From Alkalibacillus flavidus (GTDB taxonomy: Bacteria > Bacillota > Bacilli > Bacillales > Alkalibacillaceae), in contig NZ_JBEPMX010000009.1 in assembly GCF_040545925.1 (NCBI RefSeq), positions 58,731 through 122,730 of the forward strand: DNA of 64,000 bases. Direction: 5' to 3'. Below the pieces are notes generated by a model that searched no databases, was not told the origin of the DNA, and saw only the letters and a program-made list of their open reading frames with translations. Each line of letters opens with the position of its first letter. Position 1 is the first letter of the stretch. Below, piece by piece: positions 15,538 through 24,269 of this stretch. Both the position numbers and the translations under genes were made by a program.

Positions 15538-16605
15538 CTATAAAATCTCATCGATGTATAAATCTTTTTCATCGACGAGATTAATAATGTCTTTATTTTT
15601 GTTTAAAAGAATCAACGGGCGTGTCGGATAACGTTCATCTGTAAAAACAATCGTCCCGTAATCGTTATTCGACAACTTCACTTTCGTCCCGTTTCCAAAG
15701 TTCACAATACAGCAAACGAGTTCGTTTAACACTTTCATATCTAACTTATTAATGTGATCTTTCCGCATTTCTTCGATGACCTTGTATGGAGATTGTTTCT
15801 GACGATACATCCGTTCAGACGTCATCGCATGAAACATATCGGCTACAGCAAGAATACGAGCGAAACGATGCACTTTATCCGACTTAACCCCCATCGGATA
15901 CCCAGAACCATCTAAACGCTCATGGTGCTGTAACACCGCCATTTTCAGATCTTGGCTGAACGGTTCATCATTTAAAATATGATACGACTCGATTGGATGT
16001 TTCTGAATTTGCTCATATTCTTCATGTTTAAGTGAACGATCTTTTAAATATTTATCTTTTTGCGACTTAAGCATGCCTAAGTCAGATAAATAAGCGGCCA
16101 TGGCAATGTTGTTACGTTCACTTTCTTCATAACCGAGACGTTTCGCTAAGTAAGTTGAAATGACTGCCATCGCAACCATATGATAATACATATACGTCTT
16201 CGGATCATTGTAGTGGTGTAATTTTAAGACGACATCACGCTTATCCTCAGCTTTTTGTACGAGTGGTAACACTAACTCACGGATTCCTTTAAAATCAAGC
16301 GCCGCTCGTGAACCCCAATTTTCAAACATTAACCGCGTTTCTTTCACAGCATCTACATAATGCTCGAAAAACGGGATTTCTTGAGTATTTTGCTGCTCAT
16401 CTTCTGATTGTTCTTCTACTTCAAAATCCTCACCCGTAACCAGCTTATTGGCGACTTCAACCTCACTAATGCGGAACTTCTCCAGTACTTGCATATGAAC
16501 AGGATCCACAACCGTATTACGTGGAATCAATGGGGTGATGGTCAACCCCATGACATCTTTTGTAATTAAACAACCTGGCACCAATTGTTGTGGATGCACT
16601 TTCAT
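15538..16605 (-). CDS. HD-GYP domain protein with degenerate HD motif
   Basis: A 355-residue cytoplasmic protein. The N-terminal domain (about 1-65) is of a kind often preceding HD-GYP in Firmicutes, an acidic Glu/Gln linker covers about 65-85, and the HD-GYP domain covers about 115-290 with HHERLDGSGYP intact. The usual HDxGK metal motif instead reads SDLGM, so one metal-binding His and the following Lys are replaced. HD-GYP proteins hydrolyse cyclic di-GMP; loss of the His makes catalysis doubtful and suggests a sensory or binding role. It lies 44 bp downstream of gyrA. Its function is unknown. Confidence 0.8.
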   Translation of the reverse strand: MKVHPQQLVPGCLITKDVMGLTITPLIPRNTVVDPVHMQVLEKFRISEVEVANKLVTGEDFEVEEQSEDEQQNTQEIPFFEHYVDAVKETRLMFENWGSRAALDFKGIRELVLPLVQKAEDKRDVVLKLHHYNDPKTYMYYHMVAMAVISTYLAKRLGYEESERNNIAMAAYLSDLGMLKSQKDKYLKDRSLKHEEYEQIQKHPIESYHILNDEPFSQDLKMAVLQHHERLDGSGYPMGVKSDKVHRFARILAVADMFHAMTSERMYRQKQSPYKVIEEMRKDHINKLDMKVLNELVCCIVNFGNGTKVKLSNNDYGTIVFTDERYPTRPLILLNKNKDIINLVDEKDLYIDEIL

Positions 16606-16649
16606 AACCTAACACCTCATCAAAATATTTAATCCTCAGTCGAGTCCGT

Positions 16650-19124
16650 TTAGTCTTCTACGTCAACTTCCTCTTCGTTCTCTGTCTCATCGATGTCTTC
16701 TTTATCAACGCGCGCAACGGTTGCAACTTCTTCATCTTCACCGAGACGAATCAGTTTGACCCCTTGCGTATTACGACCAATTGTCGAAATCGACTCAGAT
16801 GGCATTCGAATCAACACACCATCAACTGTCATAATCATGAGATCCTCGTCACCAGTAATTGGTTTAACCGCAACGACATGGCCGTTACGTGGGTTTAATT
16901 TGCACGTTAAAATGCCTTTACCGCCACGATTTTGCATACGATATTCGTCTTCTGGCGTCCGTTTACCGTACCCTTTCGATGTCACTGTTAAGACGTCAGC
17001 GCCTGCTTCTAGCATATCCATCGAGACGACTTCATCGCCTTCTCGTAATGTGACACCTTTGACACCAGTCGCTGTACGGCCCATCACTCGAACATCATCT
17101 TCGTTAAATCGGATTAAAAGTCCATCTTTTGTACCAATTATAATTTGTTTGTCACCATTCGTTAAGCGAACGGAAATCAATTCATCATCATCTCGTAAAT
17201 TGATCGCTCTTAATCCGCCGCGACGAATATTCGCAAATTGTTCGAGCGTTGTCCGTTTGGAAATGCCTTTTTTCGTCGTAAAGAATAGATACCAGTCATC
17301 AACGAATTCTTTCACCGTAATCACTGCATTGACCCATTCGTCTTGTTCAATTTCGATCACGTTGACTAATGGAAGACCTTTAGCTGTACGGCTAAACTCA
17401 GGAATTTCATAACCTTTTGTACGGTATACTTTTCCTTTGTTTGTGAAGAATAACAGCGTATCGTGCGTCGATGTCGTCAGTAAATGTTCGACAAAGTCGT
17501 CATCATTCGTATTCATCCCTTGAATGCCACGACCGCCACGACGTTGTGTTTTATAGGTGGTCGCTGGAAGTCGTTTGACATAGCCTTTATGCGTCACACT
17601 GACGACGACTGTTTCTTCTGGGATCAAGTCTTCATCTTCAATCATATCCATACCACCGACAACGATGTCCGTTTGGCGTTTATCATTGAAGCGTTCTTTT
17701 AATTCGAGTAATTCTTCGCGGACGATTTCAAGTACTTTTTGTTCGTCTGCTAGAATCGCTTTTAACTCAGCGATTAATTCCGTTAATTCCTGATATTCAT
17801 TTTCGATTTTTTCACGCTCTAGGCCGGTTAAACGTTGCAAGCGCATATCTAAAATGGCTTGAGCTTGTTTTTCAGATAGGCCGAAACGTGACATTAATTC
17901 ATCACGCGCAATATCGGTCGTTTGCGATTCGCGGATGAGTGTAATCACTTCGTCTAAGTAATCGAGCGCCGTTCTTAACCCTTCTAAAATATGGGCACGG
18001 GCTTCCGCTTTATCGAGTTCAAATTGAGTCCGGCGCGTAATAATTTCTTTTTGATGCTCTAAGTAATGGCTCAGTGATTGTTTTAAATTCAATACTTTCG
18101 GCTGGCCGCCTACGAGCGCTAACATGTTGATGCCGAAAGACGTCTGTAAGGCTGTTTGTTTATATAAATTATTTAAAACAACATTCGGATTCGCATCGCG
18201 ACGAATTTCAATGACAATACGTAAGCCTTCACGGTCTGATTCATCACGTAAATCTGTAATCCCATCAATTTTCTTATCGCGAACTAATTCGGCGATCTTT
18301 TCGATTAAACGGGCCTTATTTACTTGGAACGGAATTTCGTTGACGATAATGCGCGCTTTTCCATTAGCATCTTCTTCAATATCCGCTTTTGAACGAATGG
18401 TAATCGAACCTTTACCTGTTTCATAAGCTTGGCGGATCCCACTCCGGCCTAAAATCTCGCCACCTGTTGGGAAATCAGGCCCTTGAATATAACCATCCAT
18501 CAATTCTTGAATCGAAATATCTGGATTCTCGCTTAAAGCTAATACCCCATCGATGACTTCACCGAGTTGGTGTGGCGGAATATTCGTTGCCATACCAACG
18601 GCAATCCCTGAAGCACCGTTGACGAGTAAATTCGGAAAACGAGCCGGTAAGACGACGGGTTCTTTTTCGGTGCCGTCATAGTTATCATCGTAATCAATTG
18701 TATTTTTATTAATATCGCGCAAGATTTCCATTGAAATTTTGGACATTCTAGCTTCTGTATAACGCATCGCAGCAGCTGAATCACCATCAACAGAACCAAA
18801 GTTACCATGACCATCAACAAGCATATAACGGAAGTTAAAGTCTTGCGCCATTCGAACCATTGCTTCATATACAGCGGAATCACCGTGAGGGTGGTATTTA
18901 CCGATCACTTCGCCGACGATACGAGCTGATTTTTTGTATGCTTTATCTGAATACATGCCTAAATCGTGCATCGCATACAATATACGACGGTGTACTGGTT
19001 TTAAACCGTCACGAACATCTGGCAGTGCACGTGAGACAATGACACTCATCGCATAGTCTAAAAACGAGGTTCGCATTTCTTGACTTAAATTAATTTCTTG
19101 GACTTGAGGACGTTCTTGATCCAA
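16650..19124 (-). CDS. gyrA: DNA gyrase subunit A
   Basis: 824 residues, the normal length for Gram-positive GyrA. The breakage-reunion domain holds the active-site Tyr122 (AMRYTEARM) and an unaltered quinolone-determining region with Ser83 and Glu87 (HPHGDSAVYEAM). The GyrA box QRRGGRG and six beta-pinwheel blades follow at about 500-810, ending in an acidic tail. With GyrB it introduces negative supercoils. The gene follows gyrB by 57 bp on the same strand, close to the origin as in Bacillus. Confidence 0.98.
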   Translation of the reverse strand: MDQERPQVQEINLSQEMRTSFLDYAMSVIVSRALPDVRDGLKPVHRRILYAMHDLGMYSDKAYKKSARIVGEVIGKYHPHGDSAVYEAMVRMAQDFNFRYMLVDGHGNFGSVDGDSAAAMRYTEARMSKISMEILRDINKNTIDYDDNYDGTEKEPVVLPARFPNLLVNGASGIAVGMATNIPPHQLGEVIDGVLALSENPDISIQELMDGYIQGPDFPTGGEILGRSGIRQAYETGKGSITIRSKADIEEDANGKARIIVNEIPFQVNKARLIEKIAELVRDKKIDGITDLRDESDREGLRIVIEIRRDANPNVVLNNLYKQTALQTSFGINMLALVGGQPKVLNLKQSLSHYLEHQKEIITRRTQFELDKAEARAHILEGLRTALDYLDEVITLIRESQTTDIARDELMSRFGLSEKQAQAILDMRLQRLTGLEREKIENEYQELTELIAELKAILADEQKVLEIVREELLELKERFNDKRQTDIVVGGMDMIEDEDLIPEETVVVSVTHKGYVKRLPATTYKTQRRGGRGIQGMNTNDDDFVEHLLTTSTHDTLLFFTNKGKVYRTKGYEIPEFSRTAKGLPLVNVIEIEQDEWVNAVITVKEFVDDWYLFFTTKKGISKRTTLEQFANIRRGGLRAINLRDDDELISVRLTNGDKQIIIGTKDGLLIRFNEDDVRVMGRTATGVKGVTLREGDEVVSMDMLEAGADVLTVTSKGYGKRTPEDEYRMQNRGGKGILTCKLNPRNGHVVAVKPITGDEDLMIMTVDGVLIRMPSESISTIGRNTQGVKLIRLGEDEEVATVARVDKEDIDETENEEEVDVED

Positions 19125-19181
19125 AAGTAATTACCTCCCTAACAGAAGAACATGAACGTTATATAACGTTCATGACTCATA

Positions 19182-21110
19182 TTAAACATCTAAGTTTTGT
19201 ACGTATTGTGCGTTTTGTTGAATGAAGTCGCGTCTTGGCTCAACGTGGTCACCCATTAAGACTTGGAAAACCTCATCCGCATCCATCGCGTCTTCTAAAT
19301 TGACTTGGAGTAACGTCCGTGTCTCTGGGTCCATCGTCGTTTCCCATAATTGTGATGGATTCATTTCACCTAAACCTTTGTAACGTTGATAGGACACTTT
19401 AGGTGACGCTGGCAATTCACTATAAATTCGTTCCATTTCCGCATCATTATACGCATAGTACACTTGTTTACCTTGTGTCATTTTATACAATGGTGGCTGA
19501 GCGATATACACGTAGCCGTTTTCGATTAACGGACGCATATAGCGATAGAAGAACGTTAATAATAACGTTCGAATATGCGCGCCATCCACATCGGCATCTG
19601 TCATAATCACAACTTTTTTGTATCTCGCTTGAGATAGATCGAATTCTTCTCCAATGCCTGTACCGAGCGCTGTAATCATCGAGCGAATTTCATTATTGGA
19701 TAAAATTTTGTCTAAACGCGCTTTTTCAACGTTTATAATCTTACCGCGCAATGGTAATATCGCTTGATAATGGCGATCGCGTCCTTGTTTAGCTGATCCA
19801 CCTGCTGAGTCACCCTCAACGATGTATAATTCACTAATATCAGCATCTTTTGACGAACAATCGGCTAATTTACCTGGTAAGCTCGATACTTCTAATGCAC
19901 TTTTACGTCGCGTCACTTCACGCGCTTTTTTCGCAGCGATACGAGCACGTGATGCCATCAACCCTTTTTCGACGATTTGTTTAGCGACTTTCGGATTTTC
20001 AGCTAAAAACTGTGAAAATTTATCCGCAAAAATATGATCGGTAATCGTCCGTACTTCACTGTTACCAAGCTTCGTTTTCGTTTGACCTTCGAATTGTGGG
20101 TCAGGGTGCTTCACAGAAATAATCGCTGTAATACCTTCACGGACGTCATCGCCGATTAAATTCGGGTCGTTTTCTTTATATAAATTATTGCGTCGTGCGT
20201 AGTCATTAATCACACGTGTTAAAGCGGTCTTAAAGCCAGATTCGTGCGTACCACCTTCAGTCGTCTGAATGTTGTTCGCAAACGAATATAAGTTACTCGC
20301 AAATCCGTCGTTATATTGCAACGCGAACTCAACGGTAATATCGTCCATGTCATTTTCACCGTAAATCGGTGCGTGTAACGCTTGGCGTGTATGATTTAAA
20401 TGCTCAACATACTCCGAAATACCGCCTTCGAAATAAAATTCTTCCCGTTTCGGATCATCTTCGCGCAAATCTTCTAACGAGATCTGTAGCTTTTTGTTTA
20501 AGTAAGCTAATTCACGGGTACGGTATAATAATTGTTCATACGAATATTCTTGTGTCTCGCTAAAAATAGTCGGGTCAGGTTTGAAACGCGTTTTCGTTCC
20601 TGTAATATCCGTTTCACCAATGACTCTGACTTCGGCGTCAGGAATACCGCGAGTATAGCTTTGATAATAAATTTGACCATCACGGTGAACGTATACTTCA
20701 CACTCACTTGATAGCGCGTTCACGACCGAAGCACCGACACCATGGAGGCCGCCTGACACTTTGTAAGAACCGCCATCAAATTTACCGCCTGCGTGTAGCA
20801 CGGTCATAATGACTTCAAGTGCTGGTTTACCCGCTTTTTTATGCTGATCAACTGGGATACCGCGTCCGTTGTCAATCACGGTAATGCTATTATCTTGACC
20901 GATTTGGATATCAATCGTATCACAGTGACCGGCTAATGCTTCGTCAATACTGTTGTCGACGACTTCCCAAACGAGATGGTGTAAACCGCGTTCACTCGTT
21001 GAACCGATATACATCCCTGGTCGTTTTCGAACCGCTTCTAAGCCTTCAAGAACTTGAATTTGGCTCGCGCCATAATCGCCTTGTTGTATTGCATTATCTT
21101 CCATAGACAT
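19182..21110 (-). CDS. gyrB: DNA gyrase subunit B
   Basis: A 642-residue GHKL ATPase. The ATP site has EVVDNSIDEA and the DNGRGIPVD motif. The transducer domain and the TOPRIM domain follow with EGDSAGGSAKQGRD and the metal-binding DADVDG. The QRDR-equivalent PLRGKIINVEKARLDKI looks wild type. The gene lies 35 bp downstream of remB in the recF-remB-gyrB-gyrA run. The first of two close ATGs (MSMEDN) is used, although the second has better RBS spacing. Confidence 0.98.
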   Translation of the reverse strand: MSMEDNAIQQGDYGASQIQVLEGLEAVRKRPGMYIGSTSERGLHHLVWEVVDNSIDEALAGHCDTIDIQIGQDNSITVIDNGRGIPVDQHKKAGKPALEVIMTVLHAGGKFDGGSYKVSGGLHGVGASVVNALSSECEVYVHRDGQIYYQSYTRGIPDAEVRVIGETDITGTKTRFKPDPTIFSETQEYSYEQLLYRTRELAYLNKKLQISLEDLREDDPKREEFYFEGGISEYVEHLNHTRQALHAPIYGENDMDDITVEFALQYNDGFASNLYSFANNIQTTEGGTHESGFKTALTRVINDYARRNNLYKENDPNLIGDDVREGITAIISVKHPDPQFEGQTKTKLGNSEVRTITDHIFADKFSQFLAENPKVAKQIVEKGLMASRARIAAKKAREVTRRKSALEVSSLPGKLADCSSKDADISELYIVEGDSAGGSAKQGRDRHYQAILPLRGKIINVEKARLDKILSNNEIRSMITALGTGIGEEFDLSQARYKKVVIMTDADVDGAHIRTLLLTFFYRYMRPLIENGYVYIAQPPLYKMTQGKQVYYAYNDAEMERIYSELPASPKVSYQRYKGLGEMNPSQLWETTMDPETRTLLQVNLEDAMDADEVFQVLMGDHVEPRRDFIQQNAQYVQNLDV

Positions 21111-21145
21111 TGTCTCACCTTCATTTTCATAATGATCGTTCTACT

Positions 21146-21433
21146 TTATAAATCCGGTGTTTCATCTGCCACATCGTCAATTCCGTCTAACATGTGTGAC
21201 AGCTGCGAACGTTTATTTAACGTTGCAACCGATAACGAGCTGAAATAAATATGATCCGTTGTCACTACGATCGCTTTCGGCTCTTCATAGACCACTTCTG
21301 TTAAATTGCCATTTTCTCGTTGTTTATCAATCATTTCTTCAATGATTGACGATGAATGATACAAGTTATAATCAATCATCGAAACGACATCCTCCGAACG
21401 AACAACGTGTTCATCACCAATATGGATAAACAA
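21146..21433 (-). CDS. remB: Extracellular matrix regulator RemB (DUF370)
   Basis: A 95-residue protein beginning MFIHIGDEHVVRSEDVVSMID, the hallmark of the RemA/RemB (DUF370) family. It lies in the invariant place between recF and gyrB occupied by yaaB/remB in Bacillus subtilis. The family's DNA-binding paralogue RemA activates biofilm-matrix genes; RemB's own role is less clear. The C-terminal extension (SHMLDGIDDVADETPDL) is acidic and a little longer than in Bacillus subtilis. Confidence 0.88.
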   Translation of the reverse strand: MFIHIGDEHVVRSEDVVSMIDYNLYHSSSIIEEMIDKQRENGNLTEVVYEEPKAIVVTTDHIYFSSLSVATLNKRSQLSHMLDGIDDVADETPDL

Positions 21434-21451
21434 CCTAAAACCTCACCTTTC

Positions 21452-22564
21452 TCATGCCAACTGCCCGTTGTGAATATTAAATAGTTTCGCTTGTTCGAGC
21501 GTCTCATGATGAATACCATCAACACTCGTTGTCGTCACAAACGTTTGGACTTTACCTTGAATCGTATTAAGCAAATGCGACTGTCTGTGGTCGTCCAATT
21601 CACTTAATACATCGTCGAGTAATAAAATAGGGTACTCCCCAACTTCTTGATCGATTAACTCAATTTCAGCTAATTTTAAAGACAACGCTGTCGTTCGTTG
21701 CTGGCCTTGGGAGCCATAAGTTTGAACATTACGATCATTTACATAAAACGTTAAATCGTCTCGGTGTGGGCCTACTAGTGTTGTGCCACGCTCTACTTCA
21801 CGGTCTTCCATCGTTTCATAATGTGTTTTATATGTTTCTATTATCGTTTCCAAATCCGTATCCTCTGATACATCAACTGATGGCTCATACGCAATAGCTA
21901 ACTGCTCTAATCCTCTACTGATGCCGTGATGGATCGGAACGGCCCAGTCTCGTAATTTGTGTAAAAATCGAAGACGTCTCTCTAATACAATGCTGCCATG
22001 TTCTATGAGTTGCTCGGTTAATATGTGTAACATCGTTCTGTCGTGTTGTTTTTGGCGTTGTAAATCTTTTAATAAGGCATTTCGCTGTTTTAAGATCTTT
22101 TGATATTGTCCGAGATGATAAATATAAACCGGTTGAATTTGACCGAGCTCCATATCAATAAATTTGCGCCGTTCTTGTGGACTTCCTTTCACTAAGTTCA
22201 AATCTTCTGGGGCAAACATGACGACGTTTAAAGAGCCAATGTAATCACTCAACCGTTTCTGTTCGATATGATTGAATTTGGCCTTTTTACCCTTTGCAGA
22301 AAAAATAACTTCAAGCGGGAAGGTTCGATTTCGTTTAAAGATACTACCTTTTATTTTACCATATTCTGAGTCCCATTTTACTAATTCTTTATCTTTTGAT
22401 GTGCGATGTGATTTCGTAAACGCTAACACATAGATCGCTTCCATCAAGTTCGTTTTACCTTGCGCATTTTCACCAATAATGACATTGATTTGCCGGTCAA
22501 ACTGTAAAGATAATGAATCGTAATTACGATAATGTTCAACTGTGATATTTTCAATATGCATCAT
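21452..22564 (-). CDS. recF: DNA replication and repair protein RecF
   Basis: A 370-residue SMC-like ATPase. It has the Walker A GENAQGKTN, the ABC signature in YGSQGQQRTTALSLKLAE and the Walker B ILLLDDVLSELD. RecF loads RecA at single-strand gaps with RecO and RecR. The gene follows rlbA and precedes remB in the standard dnaA-dnaN-rlbA-recF order. Length and motifs are typical. Confidence 0.97.
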   Translation of the reverse strand: MMHIENITVEHYRNYDSLSLQFDRQINVIIGENAQGKTNLMEAIYVLAFTKSHRTSKDKELVKWDSEYGKIKGSIFKRNRTFPLEVIFSAKGKKAKFNHIEQKRLSDYIGSLNVVMFAPEDLNLVKGSPQERRKFIDMELGQIQPVYIYHLGQYQKILKQRNALLKDLQRQKQHDRTMLHILTEQLIEHGSIVLERRLRFLHKLRDWAVPIHHGISRGLEQLAIAYEPSVDVSEDTDLETIIETYKTHYETMEDREVERGTTLVGPHRDDLTFYVNDRNVQTYGSQGQQRTTALSLKLAEIELIDQEVGEYPILLLDDVLSELDDHRQSHLLNTIQGKVQTFVTTTSVDGIHHETLEQAKLFNIHNGQLA

Positions 22565-22579
22565 GAGACTCCTAGGTCG

Positions 22580-22801
22580 TTATTCTTCTTTCGTCACAAC
22601 GAATGTGCCGACGTCTTCAATTTCTACTTCATCATTAACTCGCAACTTACGGCCGCGACGCTGATCTTGTTCACCGTTAACGTAAACAGCAAAGTCTTGT
22701 AAAAACAGTTTCACCATACCGCCAGATTCCACGATATTCGCCAGCTTAATAAACTGACCTAATGTTATTTCATCCGTTTCGATTGCTATTGGTTCAGCCA
22801 T
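22580..22801 (-). CDS. rlbA: S4-domain protein RlbA (YaaA)
   Basis: A 73-residue S4-like RNA-binding protein with the core ITLGQFIKLANIVESGGMVK and the RRGRKLRVNDEVEI segment. It is located between dnaN and recF as in Bacillus subtilis yaaA, which has been linked to 50S ribosome assembly. There is no catalytic domain. Confidence rests on the position and the S4 pattern. Confidence 0.92.
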   Translation of the reverse strand: MAEPIAIETDEITLGQFIKLANIVESGGMVKLFLQDFAVYVNGEQDQRRGRKLRVNDEVEIEDVGTFVVTKEE

Positions 22802-22872
22802 ATCGTCACCCTAACTTTTTTTATACCTCGTAGAATTTCCCTAACTATATATTTTACTAAAAATTTGCCGAT

Positions 22873-22922
22873 AAGAAAAGAAAACTGAGCCGTAGAGTTC
22901 AAAGTTCTCTATTAGCTCAGTC
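22873..22922 (-). terminator. Terminator after dnaN
   Basis: ACTGAGC pairs with GCTCAGT and an inner TAGAG/CTCTA stem. TTTTCTTTT follows on the minus strand. Confidence 0.8.
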
Positions 22923-22938
22923 AAATAGGTGGATTTAA

Positions 22939-24084
22939 TTAATATGTTCTTACTGGTGTAATGAGTTGGAGAATGTGTTCAGCATCATCAATCGGTTCGA
23001 TAATAAACGGTCTCATCGCCCCTGTGAAACTGATTTTGACTTCGTCAGCGTCGATCGCTCTTAATGCATCGATCATATATTTCGCATTAAACGAAATTTT
23101 CAAATCTTCACCTGAAATAGAATTCGTTTGTAACACTTCTTCCGCTGTTCCGATTTCAGGTGAGTTACTTGAAATTTCGATTTTATGTTGATCTTGCGTC
23201 ATCAGTTTTACGATATTATTGCGGTTATCTTTCGCTAATAAACTAGCGCGATCGATCGTTTGCATTAAGTCTTTCGCATTAACTTGGACTTCTGTTTTGC
23301 TTTGATCAGGAATTAAACGCGATGTTTCTGGATAATTTCCATCGAGTAAACGCGATAAGAAGAATAAATGTTTTGTTCTAAATAAAATTTGGTTATCAGA
23401 GACACTAATCTGAATCGATTCTTGTGATTCATCTAGAATTTTATTGAGTTCCCCTAAACTTTTACCTGGAATGACGATGTTTTTAAACTCGATTTGACTA
23501 GTATCTTCATCCATCGCAATTTGGCGTGATGCTAAACGGTGACTATCAGTTGCGACTAATTCAAGTTGATTATTTTCAAGTTTAAAATGAACCCCTGTTA
23601 AGACGGGACGCGTTTCTGATGTTGAGACAGCAAAATTCGTTTGGCGAATTAATGTTTTCAGTAAGTCAATTTGAATATGAAAACTATTTTCTGTTTCAAG
23701 CAACGGTAATTGTGGATATTCTTCAGGGTCTTGGCCATTTAATTTAAATTCCGCTTGCCCAGATCGAATTAAAATATTGAGATCATCATCTGATTCAATT
23801 TCGACGGTATCGTCTGGTAGTTTTTTAATAATGTCTGGTAAGAATTTAGCTTGAACGACGATTTTTCCTGGGGTTACATCATGAATGTGAACAATCCCGT
23901 CTTCTTCTTTTGGAATAATGGATTCGATTGTGATATCTGAATCGCTTCCTGTTAATTTTACTTCTTCATTTGTGGCTTCGATTTTCATTCCTGATAAGAC
24001 TTGGATCGTTGGTTTAGACGAAATAGCTTTCATGACGTCTTGAATGCTGTTCATTAATTGGTCGCGGTTAATGACGATTTTCAT
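22939..24084 (-). CDS. dnaN: DNA polymerase III beta subunit (sliding clamp)
   Basis: A 381-residue clamp protein of normal length. It begins MKIVINRDQLMNSIQDVMKA and ends with the conserved ILQLITPVRTY, which contributes to the partner-binding pocket. Three repeated clamp domains are each about 120-130 residues. It encircles DNA as a dimer and tethers polymerase. The gene lies downstream of dnaA across a 185-bp gap that holds the origin unwinding element. A terminator ends the gene, so the rlbA-recF-remB-gyr run needs either read-through or its own promoter. Confidence 0.98.
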   Translation of the reverse strand: MKIVINRDQLMNSIQDVMKAISSKPTIQVLSGMKIEATNEEVKLTGSDSDITIESIIPKEEDGIVHIHDVTPGKIVVQAKFLPDIIKKLPDDTVEIESDDDLNILIRSGQAEFKLNGQDPEEYPQLPLLETENSFHIQIDLLKTLIRQTNFAVSTSETRPVLTGVHFKLENNQLELVATDSHRLASRQIAMDEDTSQIEFKNIVIPGKSLGELNKILDESQESIQISVSDNQILFRTKHLFFLSRLLDGNYPETSRLIPDQSKTEVQVNAKDLMQTIDRASLLAKDNRNNIVKLMTQDQHKIEISSNSPEIGTAEEVLQTNSISGEDLKISFNAKYMIDALRAIDADEVKISFTGAMRPFIIEPIDDAEHILQLITPVRTY

Positions 24085-24269
24085 AAGCGCCTCCTCATAA
24101 TTACATGTCTATTATTTATTTTGTTTAAATAAAATTCGTCATAATACTAGTAGGGCATGTGGATTTGTGGAAAACTGTCGAAAAGTCATGATACGTTCAG
24201 TTATCCACATGTGTATATCTTGTTCTTAAGGTTGTTACCTCTATCCACAATGTTCACAATTGATTTTTA
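24085..24269. other. oriC part 2: DnaA boxes and unwinding element between dnaA and dnaN
   Basis: DnaA boxes are visible: TTATCCACA (24201-24209), CTATCCACA (24241-24249), and on the other strand TGTGGAAAA and TGTGGATTT (24159-24175). Next to them, reading the plus strand 3' to 5' from 24153, is GAT-GAT-CAT-AAT, a DnaA-trio-like run (24142-24153). An AT-rich stretch follows (24110-24140). This is the layout of the Bacillus subtilis incC/basal unwinding system. Confidence 0.85.
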
